Origin: Diphasiastrum complanatum
Lineage: Eukaryota; Streptophyta; Lycopodiopsida; Lycopodiales; Lycopodiaceae
Reading direction: 5' to 3'
DNA length: 64,000 nt
Assembly (NCBI GenBank): GCA_029204225.1
Contig: CM055101.1
Coordinates: forward strand, 33,609,683 to 33,673,682
Made by a program: the position numbers and the translations under genes. Below the pieces are notes generated by a model, which saw nothing but the letters and a program-made list of their open reading frames with translations, did no database searches and was not told the origin of the DNA. The first letter of the stretch is position 1, and the number at the start of each line of letters is the position of its first letter. Below are positions 51,521 to 63,424 of the stretch, piece by piece.

Positions 51521-52195
51521 GGTTTGGTAGTTTTCTGGCCTCATGGGATCATCACTCTATCGATGGAGTTCATGACATTAGCGCTCCAGGAAATAGTAGC
51601 TTAGCTTCAAGGTCCCGTACACCACACGCTAGCATCATGAACAGTTTGTGGTGTCAACAAAGAGAACTTTGAAAGTTAGGATGGTATGGTAGTATGGGTG
51701 GTAGGCATAGTGTAAATGTGGCGGCATATTGAGTCCAAGTATAGACAATTTTCAACATCCATAGAGGCTCTCTTCTTGCGGCAAAGTAGAGTGTAGAATG
51801 CTTCTTAACTATACCTGCGCATGACTTGGCTTCTTCCTAGTGTGTTTCCAATTTCCAAAGTCGCTAAGATAGGAGTCCCTTCAAAAAATTTCTTTGTTCA
51901 CGCCGTAGTTGGCTACTTCTTCCTTGAGGAAGGCAATCTCACTTCTTCTCGATTTGTTATCAGCGGAGAGATCTTCCAGTTGTTTTTTTGCATGGTTCGA
52001 AGAACTTAGTGGTGTGGAAAAATGAAGGGCTGGTTGTTGGGGGATACGGTTCTCTAATTTCGTGGGCCATTTTTGCTTTAAAAAATGATAGCAAGAGGGC
52101 AAGGAATTGTTGGAAGAAGGAAAGAGGATACGATAGTAATGAAATTGAAGTATAACAATGAACTATCGGGCTCTGCGGAATAATCCTTCTTCTAA
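51521..52195. other. Non-coding stretch, nothing assigned
   Basis: The first part may continue the dead Gypsy integrase, but no motif is secure. Weak similarity to 37,490-37,550 is seen at 52,140-52,195 just left of the Copia LTR. Confidence 0.35.
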
Positions 52196-52527
52196 TGTAT
52201 GACTACGCCTATAAAAAAAAAACAAAGCTATCGCGACAACCGTCACGTTCATCCTTTTAGTAACTAATTTTGAAATCATTAGTACTAAAGTGATTTTGTA
52301 GACAAACAATTATAGAGTGCAATTGACAGATATAGAATATTGCAATATCGAATCATTCGACAATTCATACTAATCAACAAGGTTGCATCGAATCGCAGTT
52401 CAAACTGCCTTTTACGGTTCAAACCATCGAATCATTCGGACCCGGTTCGAACCGTTCGAATCGTTCGAACCGTCTGGCCCTAAAACAATTCTATCGGCCC
52501 TCGGGAGTCGGGATTTTGTTCGCGCCC

Positions 52528-53197
52528 GAGAGAGAGAGAGGGGGGGGGGGGGGGGGGGGGGCGGTGCACTCAGGAGTCAGCACTCTGTGTGCATTTGTCA
52601 TTCAGATTGTGTGTGTGTTCGCTCAGTGCTGTGTGTGTGAGAGAGAGAGAAAATGGTGTGATTTTGTGTGTGTGAGTGATTGTGTGATATTGTGTGTGTG
52701 TGTGTCCACTGTCTTTTGATGTGTACAGTGTGTGTGAGTGAATCAGTGAGTGTGTGTGAGAGAGAGTGTGTGTGTGTGTGATATTATGATAGTGTGCATT
52801 GTGTGTGTGTGTGTGAGTTTTGAGATGTGTGCACACTGCACTGTGAGTTTGTGTGAGGCTTGAGCACTGAGATTGTATGTGTGTGCACTGTAGTCTGTGT
52901 ATGCACTGTGTGTGTTTTTGTGTGTCAGTGTGTGTGCACTCAGCACTGTGTGTGATGTTTTGTGTGTGACACTGTGTGTGACATTGTGTGCACTGTGTGT
53001 TGAATCTTGATGGGGTTCAATGTGGGGCCTGGGCAGTGGGCATTGTGAGATGGGTGTGGGACTTGCGTAGCTACTTAGTTAGAACTTAGAAGTTAGGAGT
53101 TAGTGACTAGTTTGAGTTAGTAGTTACTAGTTAGTACTAAGTAGTTCCTAGAGTCTAGTTAGAACTTAGAACTTAGAGAGATTTGTAGACTGTCACC

Positions 53198-53247
<50 letters not shown>

Positions 53248-53256
53248 GGGGGCACC
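52528..53256 (+). repeat. hAT 5' leader of simple repeats
   Basis: Begins with (GA)n running into a G-run (52,528-52,561), then about 420 bp of degenerate TG-rich repeat with recurring CACTGTGTGTG (52,590-53,005), then a block of TTAGTTACTAGTTAGTACT-type repeats (53,065-53,165), and a second (GA)n-G-run (53,201-53,252) that ends five bases before the transposase ATG. Long minus-strand frames in it are repeat artefacts. Confidence 0.85.
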
Positions 53257-56200
53257 ATGCTGAATGATAGGGATCCCTTGTGGGATCACGTCACCATCGC
53301 TGCTAATGGCACATCGGGCACGAAGAGATGGACTTGCAGATACTGTCACCAGTCTTCCACTGGAGGGCCCACACGCATCAGGGCACATTTGTTACGTTTG
53401 AGGGGATACGAGATTGCCGCTTGCATGCATGCTCCTGACACGCTACTCACTCCTGTCGCATCGGAGGAGGTTGGCCCTTCGAGGATGGGGCCCAGACCGA
53501 GAGGTAAACATTCAACTCTAAGACTCTTACACTTCAAAGTTCAAACATTGATCAAGTTTTAAGTTAGCTCACATGATACATCAAGTTTGAAGTTTCAATT
53601 TCATTGATCATCTAATTTCTAAATTGTATTGTAATTTCAAATTTGTCTTTTTTGGCAGATCGAGATGCAATCACGACGACACAGCCAGAGGCCACCACAT
53701 CACGCCCCCTAGTTGCCATCCGCTCACCCCTCGCTTTCCATGGCCCAGAGGACAGAGCTGCACATGAGGCAGGGCCTGGTACCCGGCCTGACCCGCCTTC
53801 TGGTGCAGGATCTTCGACACCACCTCCAGCCATGACCATACCGGCACCACATCATCCACCTGAGAGAGGGAGAGGTAGACGGGGCTGCACTACACAGATG
53901 GGGGGTAGGGAGTACTATGTGTCCAGCTTCGCTCCCAGAGCCATGGCAGAGGCAGAGGTTGTCGTTTGACAGTTGTTCTACACCTGCGATCTGCCATTTC
54001 ATTTGGCTAGGACCCCGGCATGGAGGAGGGCGATGAGTGCGATGAGTGCGATTGGGCAGGTGTGGCAGGGGCCATCTTGCGAGCACCTGAGGACGAAGGG
54101 GCTTCTTGATGAGCGGGCTTCTGTTGACCAGAAGCTAGAGCCTCTCAGAAAGGCATGGGCCCAGTACGTACTACTTGCTTTTAACTTTATCTACTCTAAA
54201 CTTTAAAGACTTTATGATGATTGTTAAATTGCAGGCGTTAATTGTAAATTACTTGTTAGTTGCAATTTGCAAGCTGCAGCTAGCTATTTATGTTTAATCA
54301 TGAATATTCAAATGATCATTTATCATTGGAATTTGCCATGAAATTTGAAGTACAATTTACAATTTAAGATCTATCCTGATTCCTCTCGAATCTATCGTGA
54401 ATCATGATTCATCTTGTTTTGTCACCTGTAAGTGAGTCATGACCACAGTCCACTGACTTGTCACTTGTCACCTGTGAACTTTCAACTAGGTATGGTTGTA
54501 CCGTCATATCTAATGGTTGGAGCGATACAAGGAGGCACCACATATTGAATATCCTGGTGTCTTCGTGCATGGGGACGATGTTTCTCAGATCCATCGACAC
54601 CTCTGGGGAGGCAGTCACGGGCGAGTACATGTTCTCACATATTCGAGCTAACATTGAGGAGGTCGGACCACAGCACATTGTACAGGTATATATATTATAC
54701 TTATTACAATTTACGGTTTACGGTTTACCTATAATGTTAAAACTTTATGGTTCACTAAAGTCTAAGCAATTGCCACTGAGCACTTGAGTCTTGAATTTGG
54801 AATTCCAAACTCATGCACATTGCACATTGCATTGTATGGTTGTGCAGGTGGTCACAGATAATGCGTCAAACTGCGTCTCCATGGGTAGGCTCGTTAATGA
54901 GACCTACCCCCACATCTTTTGGACACCTTGTGCTGCACACTACCTGGACTTGTTGGTCGAGGATGTGGCCAAGATTCCATGGATTGCAGAGGTGGTGCGT
55001 ACTGCACGGTTCTTGGTGAGATTTGTCACCAAGAAGCCTAGGGTCCTAGCCATGTTCAGGAGACAGTCCACCTTGGATGTCTTGAGACCTGCCCCCACCA
55101 GGTATGCAAGTTGCAACTCAAATTTGAATCTTGAATGCGCTTTTGTAGACTGTTGGAACTTGGTAAGTATTTACTATTTACTGTTTAGTTAGTAGTGGTC
55201 ATTGGGCCTCTTGTACGAGTTCATGGATAGGCTGGGCGAGCAGTTGAGGCTTTGCACGACCATTAGCCCAGAGAGGTATTATGTATATCAAGAATCAAGA
55301 TTCAAATTTCAAATGTAGTATGTAGACAGTACTATGCAGTATGTACTATGATCTATCATGTACATTGTACTATATTGTATCATTATTATTGTATCTTGAC
55401 TCTTGAATCTTAATTCTTGCAGGCTTACGGAGGTCCGACTCCTTTGGTTGAGCAGGTGGGAGTGGTTTCATAGGCCCCTGCATGCCATGGCCCACATACT
55501 CCATCCACTTTGGAGGAATGAGGAGCAGTTCACAGATAGGGAGCTCAGGGATGGCTGGAATGCCTATATCTCCCGAGTTTATCCTGATGTATGCGAGCAG
55601 GATAACCTGCTGGATGAGCTTCAGATTTTCAGGCAGGAGACCTTGGAGTTCGCCACTGGCCCGACGCTTTTGAGAGAGGGTGATAAACTGACCATGTGGC
55701 ATGGTCCATTTAACATTACAGTTTAAACTTGTTACAACTTACTTCACATTTTACTGCACAGTTAGTCAATCATATTGTAACTTGTTGGAACTTGGAACTT
55801 GGTTGCAACTTGCTAGTAGTAAGTACTAATTGCCCCTTGAACTGTGATTCAGGCCAGCTACGTCCCGTGTCATGGTGGTCGAAGTTTGGGGTTGATGTCC
55901 CCAGATTGCGTCGCCTTGCCATCAGGATTCTCTCACAGGACTGCACTACAGTTGCTTGTGAGAGGAACTGGAGTGTCCATTCCATGATTCACACGAAGAA
56001 GAGGAATCGACTATCATCAGCGCAGTTGGAGAGGTTGGTGTACGTACATGCCAACCTGAGACTTTTGGGTAGACTCCAGACCACCGCAGAGCCTATCCAA
56101 GTAACTTGTACACCATAAATTATAATTTCTAAATTCTAACATGTGATCCATCATCCCAGGTGGCAGGACCCAGTTGGCAATTAGTAGATACTATTATACT

Positions 56201-56869
56201 AAATAGATCATATTACATACTACATACTACATACTACATAGTAGATACTAGACTGTACTATGTAGCTAAATTTTAACTTTTGTCGGGACTCGGCCCTCCA
56301 AATTTTGTCTTGAATTCAATGTGCATTGTGACATGTGCATAGGTTAATCCCGATCTGATCGATGTGGCAAAGGTTCCAGAGTTGCCACCAAGAGACCAGT
56401 CAGAGGAGGACGTGTACGCATTCCTCCATGAGGAGGCGTGCAGGTGAGAAATTAGAATTGTCTAAGATGACAAGTCTTGAATTAAATTTTTGAAGTTTGA
56501 AGTTACTAATTATCATAAATTGTAATTTACTAATTTGCAGGCAATAACACGTTTGTCCCTCTTTGTGTGCACGGTGCAGGGACTGTCACTCGAGCAGAGC
56601 GTAGGAGGAGGGCAGGAGAGGCTAGCAGCTCCCGTGCTCATAGCCCCGAGGACGAGTCTGAGTCTGAGGCATCGTCAGGGTCAGAGTCCTCAGAGGAGGA
56701 GTATGAGGATGAGGAGTCCGAGGAGGGCGGGGATGAGGATGAAGGGCATCATACCTCTGCCTCTGATGAGGATTTTGCAGCTGAGCCTACCACTCGAGAG
56801 GCCACAGCAGGCTCCACAACACCACCAGCGGCAGCGAGTGGGAGGAGACTCAGGCGTAGGAGAGCTTAG
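53257..56869 (+). pseudogene. BED-finger hAT transposase, nearly complete but broken
   Basis: Spliced gene. Exon 1 (53,257-53,503) has a BED zinc finger (CRYCH, then IRAHLLRLRG and a late Cys); exon 2 (53,659-54,163) a Pro-rich linker and LFYTCDLPFHLART; exon 3 (54,490-54,685) YGCTVISNGWSDTRRHHI, with the catalytic-type Asp; exon 4 (54,848-55,101) VVTDNASNCVSMG, TPCAAHYLDLL. Later parts: LLYEFMDRLG (55,210-55,275), HRPLHAMAHILHP (55,470-55,510), and the hATC dimerisation domain (55,855-56,100: ILSQDCTTVACERNWSVHSM, KKRNRLSSAQLERLVYVHANL). The last exon adds an acidic Ser/Glu tail and RRLRRRRA to the stop at 56,867-56,869. One in-frame TGA at 53,968 stops translation before the catalytic region, and the segment between exon 4 and LLYEF looks shorter than in relatives. 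Exon borders after exon 4 are approximate. Confidence 0.9.
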
Positions 56870-58244
56870 AGTGCTCACTGCAGCCTGGGCCCTGCTCAGT
56901 TCTCATTGATGTCAATCTTCAGATGATTGTATTATGTACATTAGATCATTGTAGTTACTAGTTACTAGTCTGTAGATGACACTACGATGTTCATGTCACG
57001 ACTCACTAGATGAGCATTGACTCTTGAGCTGTTTAGTATTTACAGTGTAGTATGTACACATCATGATTGATCATCAGACACATCGCACATTACATTGGTG
57101 ACCGGACTCATGAGGCACCTGGCATTTGTATTTACTATTTTGTTATGATTCATGAATCATGATATATTATGGATTCTAGATTCTAGTTTCAAGTTTCAAG
57201 TTTCTGATTCCTGAAGTTAAGTTTTAACTATAGTATGTTCTATGTAGTCTGTTTAAGTTTTAACTGTAGTATGTACTATGTAGTCTGTTTAAACTTGGGT
57301 CATGACTCATAATGTCATTCTAATTTCTGTAAATTCTGTTTTGAAAATTGAATCTTGATACGACAGGTCACACCGTCACAAGAGATCTGATTATCCTGAA
57401 TTCTGATATCTGTAAATTTAGAGGAATATTGAAATTGTTTAGCTATTAAAATTTAAGTATCTGTACTATCAGTGAATGTTTGACTTTTTTTTTGAAGAAT
57501 TGGAAAAAAAAAGGTTCGAACCGTTTTCCGATTTGAACCTGGCCTGGCGGTTCGAACCTCAAAGAATCGGTTCGAAGTGGCCAGTTCGAATCGACCTGTT
57601 CAAATCGGGATGCAACCTTGCTAATCAATAAGTGATTTAAAAGTTACAAATAACTTCAGAGAAGCTTGCATACATTCCGACAGGATACTGAACGGAATAA
57701 GAAAGTATGATTGATTCAGTAAGTAGCATGTACAAATCAAATGATGTGAGTACAAAACAATAGCGGATGAAGCCGCGTACTCTAAACTGTCTCCGAGTAA
57801 CTGATAACTCTGTCTAATGCACTTCCATTGATCAGCACTGCTAGCAGTATTCAAAGTAGAAACTTTGTCATAAAAACTCTGTTATTCATCAATAGTCTCC
57901 TCTAATGATCAACTATTTATACTAATAATGAGGAATGCCGCTTAGGCTTATCCAATTAGGGCAACTGATTAGGTCGTAGGTCACAATTGGAGCTCAGCCA
58001 GAATGTGCTATTCCAGTGAGGACTACCTGGAAATTCACTTGCTAATCAACTTGGGTAAGTCGTCAACTTCATAACAGACGAAAATAGAAACTGTCAACCT
58101 TCGACGTCTTCGATAGTTCGTCGAAGCCACCTGTTAAGCGATTCCCATGTATTTCTATAGACTGTGAAACACAAATAAAACTGCAGAGCTGGATAAATGG
58201 ATGGATGTAGATTAACTATAGGATTATGGGAGAATAATCCAACA

Positions 58245-58260
58245 CTCCCCCTTGATTTGA
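58245..58260 (-). other. Polypurine tract
   Basis: TCAAATCAAGGGGGAG on the minus strand lies directly before the 3' LTR start TGTTGG, as required for plus-strand DNA priming. Confidence 0.9.
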
Positions 58261-58299
58261 ATCCATGCATGCCTTGACCTTTTCACTTAGTTCTGCACA

Positions 58300-61200
58300 A
58301 AATTTCTTGTGTGCATCCAAGCTTAGTGCCTTAGTAAAAATATCAGCTGTCATGTCTTGCGTTCGACAATATTACAAGTTTACCTCTTTGTCGAGAACTT
58401 TGCTTCTGATATAGTGATAATTAAGTTCAATGTGCTTACTCCTGGAATGAAACTTGGGGTTGGTTGATAAAGCAATAGTACTTTGATTATCACAAAATAA
58501 AATTGTCAAGCATATTGTTTCAAACAAATGTCCAAAAGGAAATTTCTCAACCACGTTGCTTCCTTAGTAGCTTGAGAGGCTCCGATATACTCTGAATCGG
58601 TACATGATAGAGCTATCGAAGTTTTCTTGCGACTGTTCCATGAAATAGGACTCTTGTTGAGGAAGAATGTAAATCTAGATGTGGATTTACGAGTGTCTAC
58701 ATCTCCTGCCCAACTTGCATCTGAATAACCACTGAGAATATTGAGTTTGTCATTGTTGACTGCTCCATAACAAATGCATAGGTCCATAGTAGCTCAAATA
58801 TAACTCATGACTCTGATGAGAGCCTTCCAATGTGTAATTCCAAGATTAGCCATAACCTGACTTAACAAAAGCTATGTCTAGTCTGGTACAGATCATTGCG
58901 TACATAAGAGAACCTACCATTGAATGATAAGGGTACTCACGCATATGCTCCTTCTCTTCTATCATCTGAGGACACGGGTCCTTTGACAATTTAAGTCCTA
59001 GCTCCATTGGTGAGTGAGCTAACTTGCAATTCATCAGATTATATCTGATCAACATGTTGTAAATGTATCTTTGCTGAGTAATATAGATCAACTTCTACTT
59101 CCTGTCTCTTTGGAGTTGAATACTGGGACAGTATTGAGCTTTGCCCAGATCTGTTATGTCGAATTTTGAAGACAACATTCATTTCTCATTTTATTAGTTT
59201 GACACTGTTATTGAAGAGAATTGCGTCGTCCACATACAAAGTGATAATAATAAAACACTGTTGCACTGACTTGAAGTAGACATTCGAATCTAAAGTGCTT
59301 GGTTCATAGTCGTGATCAATAAGAAAAGTGTTGATCCTCTGGAACCATGCTTGGCCATAAAGTGCTTTATGGAGTTTACATACATGATCATTGATTATTT
59401 TTACTTTTGATAATGTAATCTTCGGGCTGTATCATGTAGATATCTTCTTCGATAACTCCATTCCAATAGGTTAAATGTACATGCATCTGATGTATCTCTA
59501 GATTGGCTGCAACATATGGCAGTAGAAGTCTAATTGATGAATGCTTAACTACCGGACTGAAAGTCTCAATATAGTCGACATTATGTATCTGTGAAAATCC
59601 TCTCGCAACAAGTCGAGTTTTTCTTCGATCAATGCTTCCATCCGCCTTGTATTTGATTTTGAATATCCATTTACAATCAACTACATTTCTGTTGGTAGGC
59701 AATTTGATAATAGTCCAAGTTAGGTTCTTGATGAGAGATTTGATGAGAGATGAATACTTTCTATCCATGGCTTCCCTCCATAGATCGGAATCGGGCTGAC
59801 TAAGTGCTTCTTCAACAGTAGTCGGCTCTCGAATAAGATAAGCAACAGATTCTTCTATATACCTTACACGTGGTCTGCACTCTCTTGTCGATCTTCTGGG
59901 AGATAAATGAGGTTGATCATTTTGTTGTTGCTGAGCCGCAACATCTTCTTTTGATTCGTCGTTAGTAAGTTGGTCGTCTAGTATAGACGAGCTTGGACCT
60001 TCGATAGGATTAGTCGAGTCGGAAACAAAAATGTTCGATACTCTGGGAGTGTCCGACAATTCGACTGTATGAGCTTTGACCTTGCCTTTGAGGTCGATAA
60101 ACTGATCTTCGAATTCGACAGAATCATACAGCTTATAAGCTTTATCTGAAGTAGTATAACCAATGAAAATGGATTTGATATTGTGGAAGTCAAGCTTCTT
60201 CCTTTTATCCTGAGGTATCTATGCATTTGCGATACATCCAAACACGTGTAAATTCGATAGTGATGGTTTGGATCCAGTCCAAACTTCATAAGATGTTTTG
60301 TCTGAGAGACCTTTAGTCGAACATCTATTCTGGATATAAGCTGCAGTGGAAACAGCTTCAACCCAAAAGAATTCGAAGTGTCGCATGAGCAAGCATACAC
60401 TTAGCCGCTTCGACTAAGGTTCGATTCTTTCTCTTAGCAAGTTCATTCAACTGAGGCAAATAGGAGGTAATAAACTGTTGATCAATGTCATTGTTAAGGC
60501 AATACTCCTTGGATTCGGTTGAGATACATTCTCCCCCGTTATCAGACCTCAGTGCTTTGTTCCTTTTGCCAATTTCCAATTTTGCACACTCCTTGAATTG
60601 TCAAAAGATTTTGAATGCCTTTGATTTCTGTTTAATGAAATAAACAGATGTTCTTCTCGAATATTCGTCAATGAAGGTAATGAACTACTTTGCATCAAGC
60701 AATGATGGAGTTTGCCTTGGACCACATATGTCTGAGTGAACAACATCTAGAACATCTTTTGTTGCATGCCTATGACTCGATCTACATGGAATCCTAGTCT
60801 ACTTTCCAGCAATGCAGCTATGACAGACAGGGAGGTCGACTTTATTGATTGGATAGTTGAAATCAAGTGCTAAGGATTGTTTTGACATGTTCGACATAGA
60901 TGTATGATTAGAATGTCCTGATCTATTATGCCAAAGTAATGCCTTATTGACTAGAACAGAGGTTTTCAAGGCTTGACTTGTGTCAGAATAACAATAATCA
61001 ATCTATATAAGTATCCATGCCTCTTGCCGAGTACAAGGATCTTATTTGTCCTATCGATAATTTGAAATTGATCAGATTCAAACTCTACCCTATGACCTAA
61101 ATCCGTGATTCTACGTACTGACAACAGATTTGTAGAGAGTTTACGTACATGTAAAACATTCAATAGTAGTTTGAATTGATCATGCTGGAACATCAATCTT

Positions 61201-61440
61201 ACACGGCCTTCACCTTCGATACTATGAGTACTAACGTCGCCAAGATGAACAAAGTTTTTTGTATTGTAAGGTGTATAGGAGTGAAAATGCTCACGATGAC
61301 TGGTCATAAGTTGAGTAGCTCCAGAATCCAAAAACCAAGAATTATTGACTTGCGCTTATTGGTCTCCAACCATAAACGCTCCTTCATCCATGTCAAATAC
61401 GAGAGATTCAGATGATACTACGATTCTATTCGCCTGTTGA
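58300..61440 (-). pseudogene. Copia pol: protease, integrase, RT, RNase H
   Basis: Minus-strand order: protease with NSWFLDSGATQLMTSHR (61,345-61,300; one stop just before), KLSTNLLSVRRITDLGH, pre-integrase LLWHNRSGHSN (60,935-60,900), integrase TFIDEYSR and LRSDNGGEC (60,690-60,530), RT from 60,059 (WREAMDRKYSSLI, CKWIFKIKYKADGSI, ARGFSQIHNVDYIETFSPV), catalytic LYVDDAILF (59,225-59,243), VGSLMYAMICTRLDIAF, and RNase H (SGYSDASWAGDVDTRKS, FCDNQSTIALSTNPKFHSRSKHIELNY, FTKALSLDAHKKF). The third integrase carboxylate is lost: AKRKN replaces AERKN. At least five stops or frameshifts. The domain order is complete except for gag. Confidence 0.9.
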
Positions 61441-61475
61441 TCTAGCTGCTTGTTGGAGTTCTTTGTGTCGGCTTC

Positions 61476-62222
61476 TGACTAGTTTTGAAATTATCAGTAC
61501 TAAAGTGATTTCGTAGACAAACAATTATAGTGTAATTGACAGATAGAATATTTCAGTATCGAATCATTCGACAATTCGGACTAATCACTAAGTGATTTAA
61601 CAGATACAAATAACTTCAGAGAAGCTTGCACACATTCCGACATAATACTGAACGCAATAAAAAACTATGATTGATTCCATAAGTAGCATGTACAAATCAG
61701 ATGATGCAAGTAGAAAACAATAGCAGATGAAGCCGCGTACTCTAAACTGTCTCTGAGTAACTGATAACTCTATATGATGCACTTTCGCTGATAAGCAGTA
61801 AGCGCTGCTAGCAATATTCTAAGTAGAAACTGTCATAAAAACTCTGTTATTTAACATCAGTCTCCTCTAATGATCAGCTATTTATACTAATGAGGAATGT
61901 CGCTTCGGGTTATCCAATTAGGACCAAGCAACTGATTAGGTCATAGGTCACAATTGCAGCTTAGCCACAATGCGCTGTCATCCATCCAGCGAGGACTTCC
62001 TGGAAATTCACTTGCTAATCAACTTAAGTCGTTAACTTCATAACAGATGAAAAGAAAAACTGTCAACCTTCAACATCTTCGATAATTCGCCGTTGTCGAA
62101 GCCACCTGTTAAGCGATTCTCGTGTATTTCTGTAGACTATGTAAAAACACGAATAAAACTGCAGAGCTGGATAAATGAATGGATGTAGATTAAGTATAGG
62201 ATTATGGGAGAATAACCCAACA
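61476..62222 (-). repeat. 5' LTR, with the empty hAT site
   Basis: Matches 52,270-52,377 joined to 57,621-58,244. On the minus strand it starts TGTTGGGTTATTCTCCC at 62,222. At about 61,580 it reads actaatcactaagtgattt, the sequence that in the other LTR is split by the hAT. Homology to the 3' LTR ends at 61,476, about 65-80 bases short of the LTR end. Confidence 0.85.
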
Positions 62223-62544
62223 GGAATTACTGCTCAGGTAGAGAAAAAATCATTCAGACCGAGATGAATAGACACTAAAAAAATAGACAGCACCCGCTTC
62301 TAGTTCAGCAACTGCAATCACTGTATAGTAGCAATGAATGTGCTAGAAAAAATGGCCGAGGACAATGAAAATAGATGCTGAAAAAATGAAGCGGCAATCA
62401 CTTCTAATCAGCAAACAGAATCCTTGGCAAACTGAACCACTTGGAGCAACTCTTTAGTCCTCAGCTACTCCATTGTAGGTCCTCTTCACTCTGAACCAAT
62501 TCGGAAAATAGCTAAGATCGCCTTCTCCCATTCAGGTGTCGCCG
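62223..62544. other. Unassigned spacer
   Basis: Purine-rich on the plus strand, no motif. May be the inner part of the hAT remnant to its right or the site where the Copia inserted. Confidence 0.35.
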
Positions 62545-63179
62545 CTAAGTGGAAGGGGAGGTCACATACAAAGAAGAGCCTCCTAATAGCAAGGCGGGCA
62601 AGGTTTGTGTTCTCTTGCCTATACGATGACACATAAAAGAGCCTACCTCTGGGACGAATGCGTACCTTGGCCGTCGATCTACATGGTCCACCAACTGCAC
62701 GGCCTGCAGTGCTTCACCTGCATCCATGGGTCCCTCGATCTCAACAGAGGGATCCAATGAATGGCGACCGCATTGAGCTGAGGAAGAGGGCATGTCATGT
62801 GAGATCTCCATACTCTCTGAAGCTGATGATGTGGGAGGATGTGGAGCCTTTGAACTTCCTGTTCAGGAATCGAAATGGACATTAGTCATGAATCATGATT
62901 CAGTGTTCATAAAATCACGAATCAGGAATCAAGATTCACATGACACAATGCAACACTCAATGTGCATAATTATTAATGACAATCATTGGCAAGAGCAATT
63001 TTCAAAGGCAAATGTTTAATGAGCAAATTGCAATTTGCAATCAATAATCGATTATAATTTATCATTAATATTTTAGACATATTACATAACTACTAAGTTC
63101 TAAGTTCTAACAACTTGAGATGAATTTTGAAAGATAAAGCAAAAAATAAAAATGACAACTTGACAAGCAAACATCACCT

Positions 63180-63424
63180 ACTCCTGCATGAGTAGCACGG
63201 GGACAGGGTGCATCAGCATCCACTGCAGCGCTGCTAAGTCTCGCCAATCTGATGTCTTGTGGCACCTGTGTGCAAGCAGCTATGTTATAGCCACGAACTC
63301 GCAAGAGGTGTGCTCGGATCCGCAAAGGACCACCTGTGTAAGTGACATTGCAATATCTGCCTGAGCTGCCATATCCTACAGCAATCGTCACATGTTCCCA
63401 TGCAGGATCTCTTGTCTTCACCAT
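63180..63424 (-). pseudogene. BED-finger exon of second hAT
   Basis: Starts with MVKTRDPAWEHVTIA and continues with a Cys region (YCNVTYTGGP), IRAHLLRVRGYNIAAC and a Pro/Ala-rich end, parallel to exon 1 of the transposase at 53,257 (DRDPLWDHVTIAA, STGGPTRIRAHLLRLRGYEIAAC). The first finger pair is damaged: only one Cys remains where C-x2-C is expected. The exon probably ends at a donor near 63,180. Confidence 0.8.

Larger units (their letters stand above)
52378..57620 (+). mobile_element. hAT transposon, 5,243 bp, perfect 8-bp target duplication
   Basis: Terminal inverted repeats of 12 bases, CAAGGTTGCATC at 52,378 and GATGCAACCTTG ending at 57,620, are flanked by exact 8-bp direct repeats CTAATCAA (52,370-52,377 and 57,621-57,628). 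The right LTR of the host Copia shows the unoccupied site as actaatcactaag (about 61,580). Subterminal regions are rich in GGTTCGAACCG-type palindromes (52,398-52,475 and 57,510-57,600). It carries one BED-finger hAT transposase gene on the plus strand. 8-bp duplication, termini and transposase all agree on the hAT superfamily. Confidence 0.95.
52196..58244 (-). repeat. 3' LTR, interrupted by the hAT element
   Basis: LTR sequence runs 52,196-52,377 and continues at 57,621-58,244. Both parts match the right LTR: cgaatcattcgacaattc, taacttcagagaagcttgca, gatgaagccgcgtactctaaactgtct, ggattatgggagaata. On the minus strand it starts TGTTGGATTATTCTCCC. The left border is set at TGTATGACTACGCC, whose complement ends in CA; the right LTR lacks this last part. 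Confidence 0.8.
52196..62222 (-). mobile_element. Ty1/Copia element (minus), 3' LTR split by hAT
   Basis: The 5' LTR is at the right (61,476-62,222), pol runs leftwards (61,440-58,300), and the polypurine tract and 3' LTR are at the left (58,244 to about 52,196), the latter interrupted by a hAT transposon. Without the hAT the element would be about 4.8 kb. The 3' end of the 5' LTR, the primer-binding site and the whole gag are missing: LTR homology stops at 61,476 and protease linker sequence begins at once. A 5-bp target duplication was not found. Confidence 0.85.

Noticed and set aside
52177-52181. GGAAT left of the Copia LTR, equal to the five bases right of its other LTR (62,223-62,227)
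   Set aside because: It lies 15 bases outside the LTR border that carries TG/CA ends, so a true target duplication is not shown; the match may be chance.
52570-52946. Minus-strand frames rich in Thr-His
   Set aside because: Translation of the TG-rich degenerate repeat in the hAT leader; not a gene.
53875-53972. A possible extra intron removing the transposase TGA
   Set aside because: A donor at 53,875 and acceptor at 53,972 exist, but removal of 98 bases would put the following conserved block out of frame.
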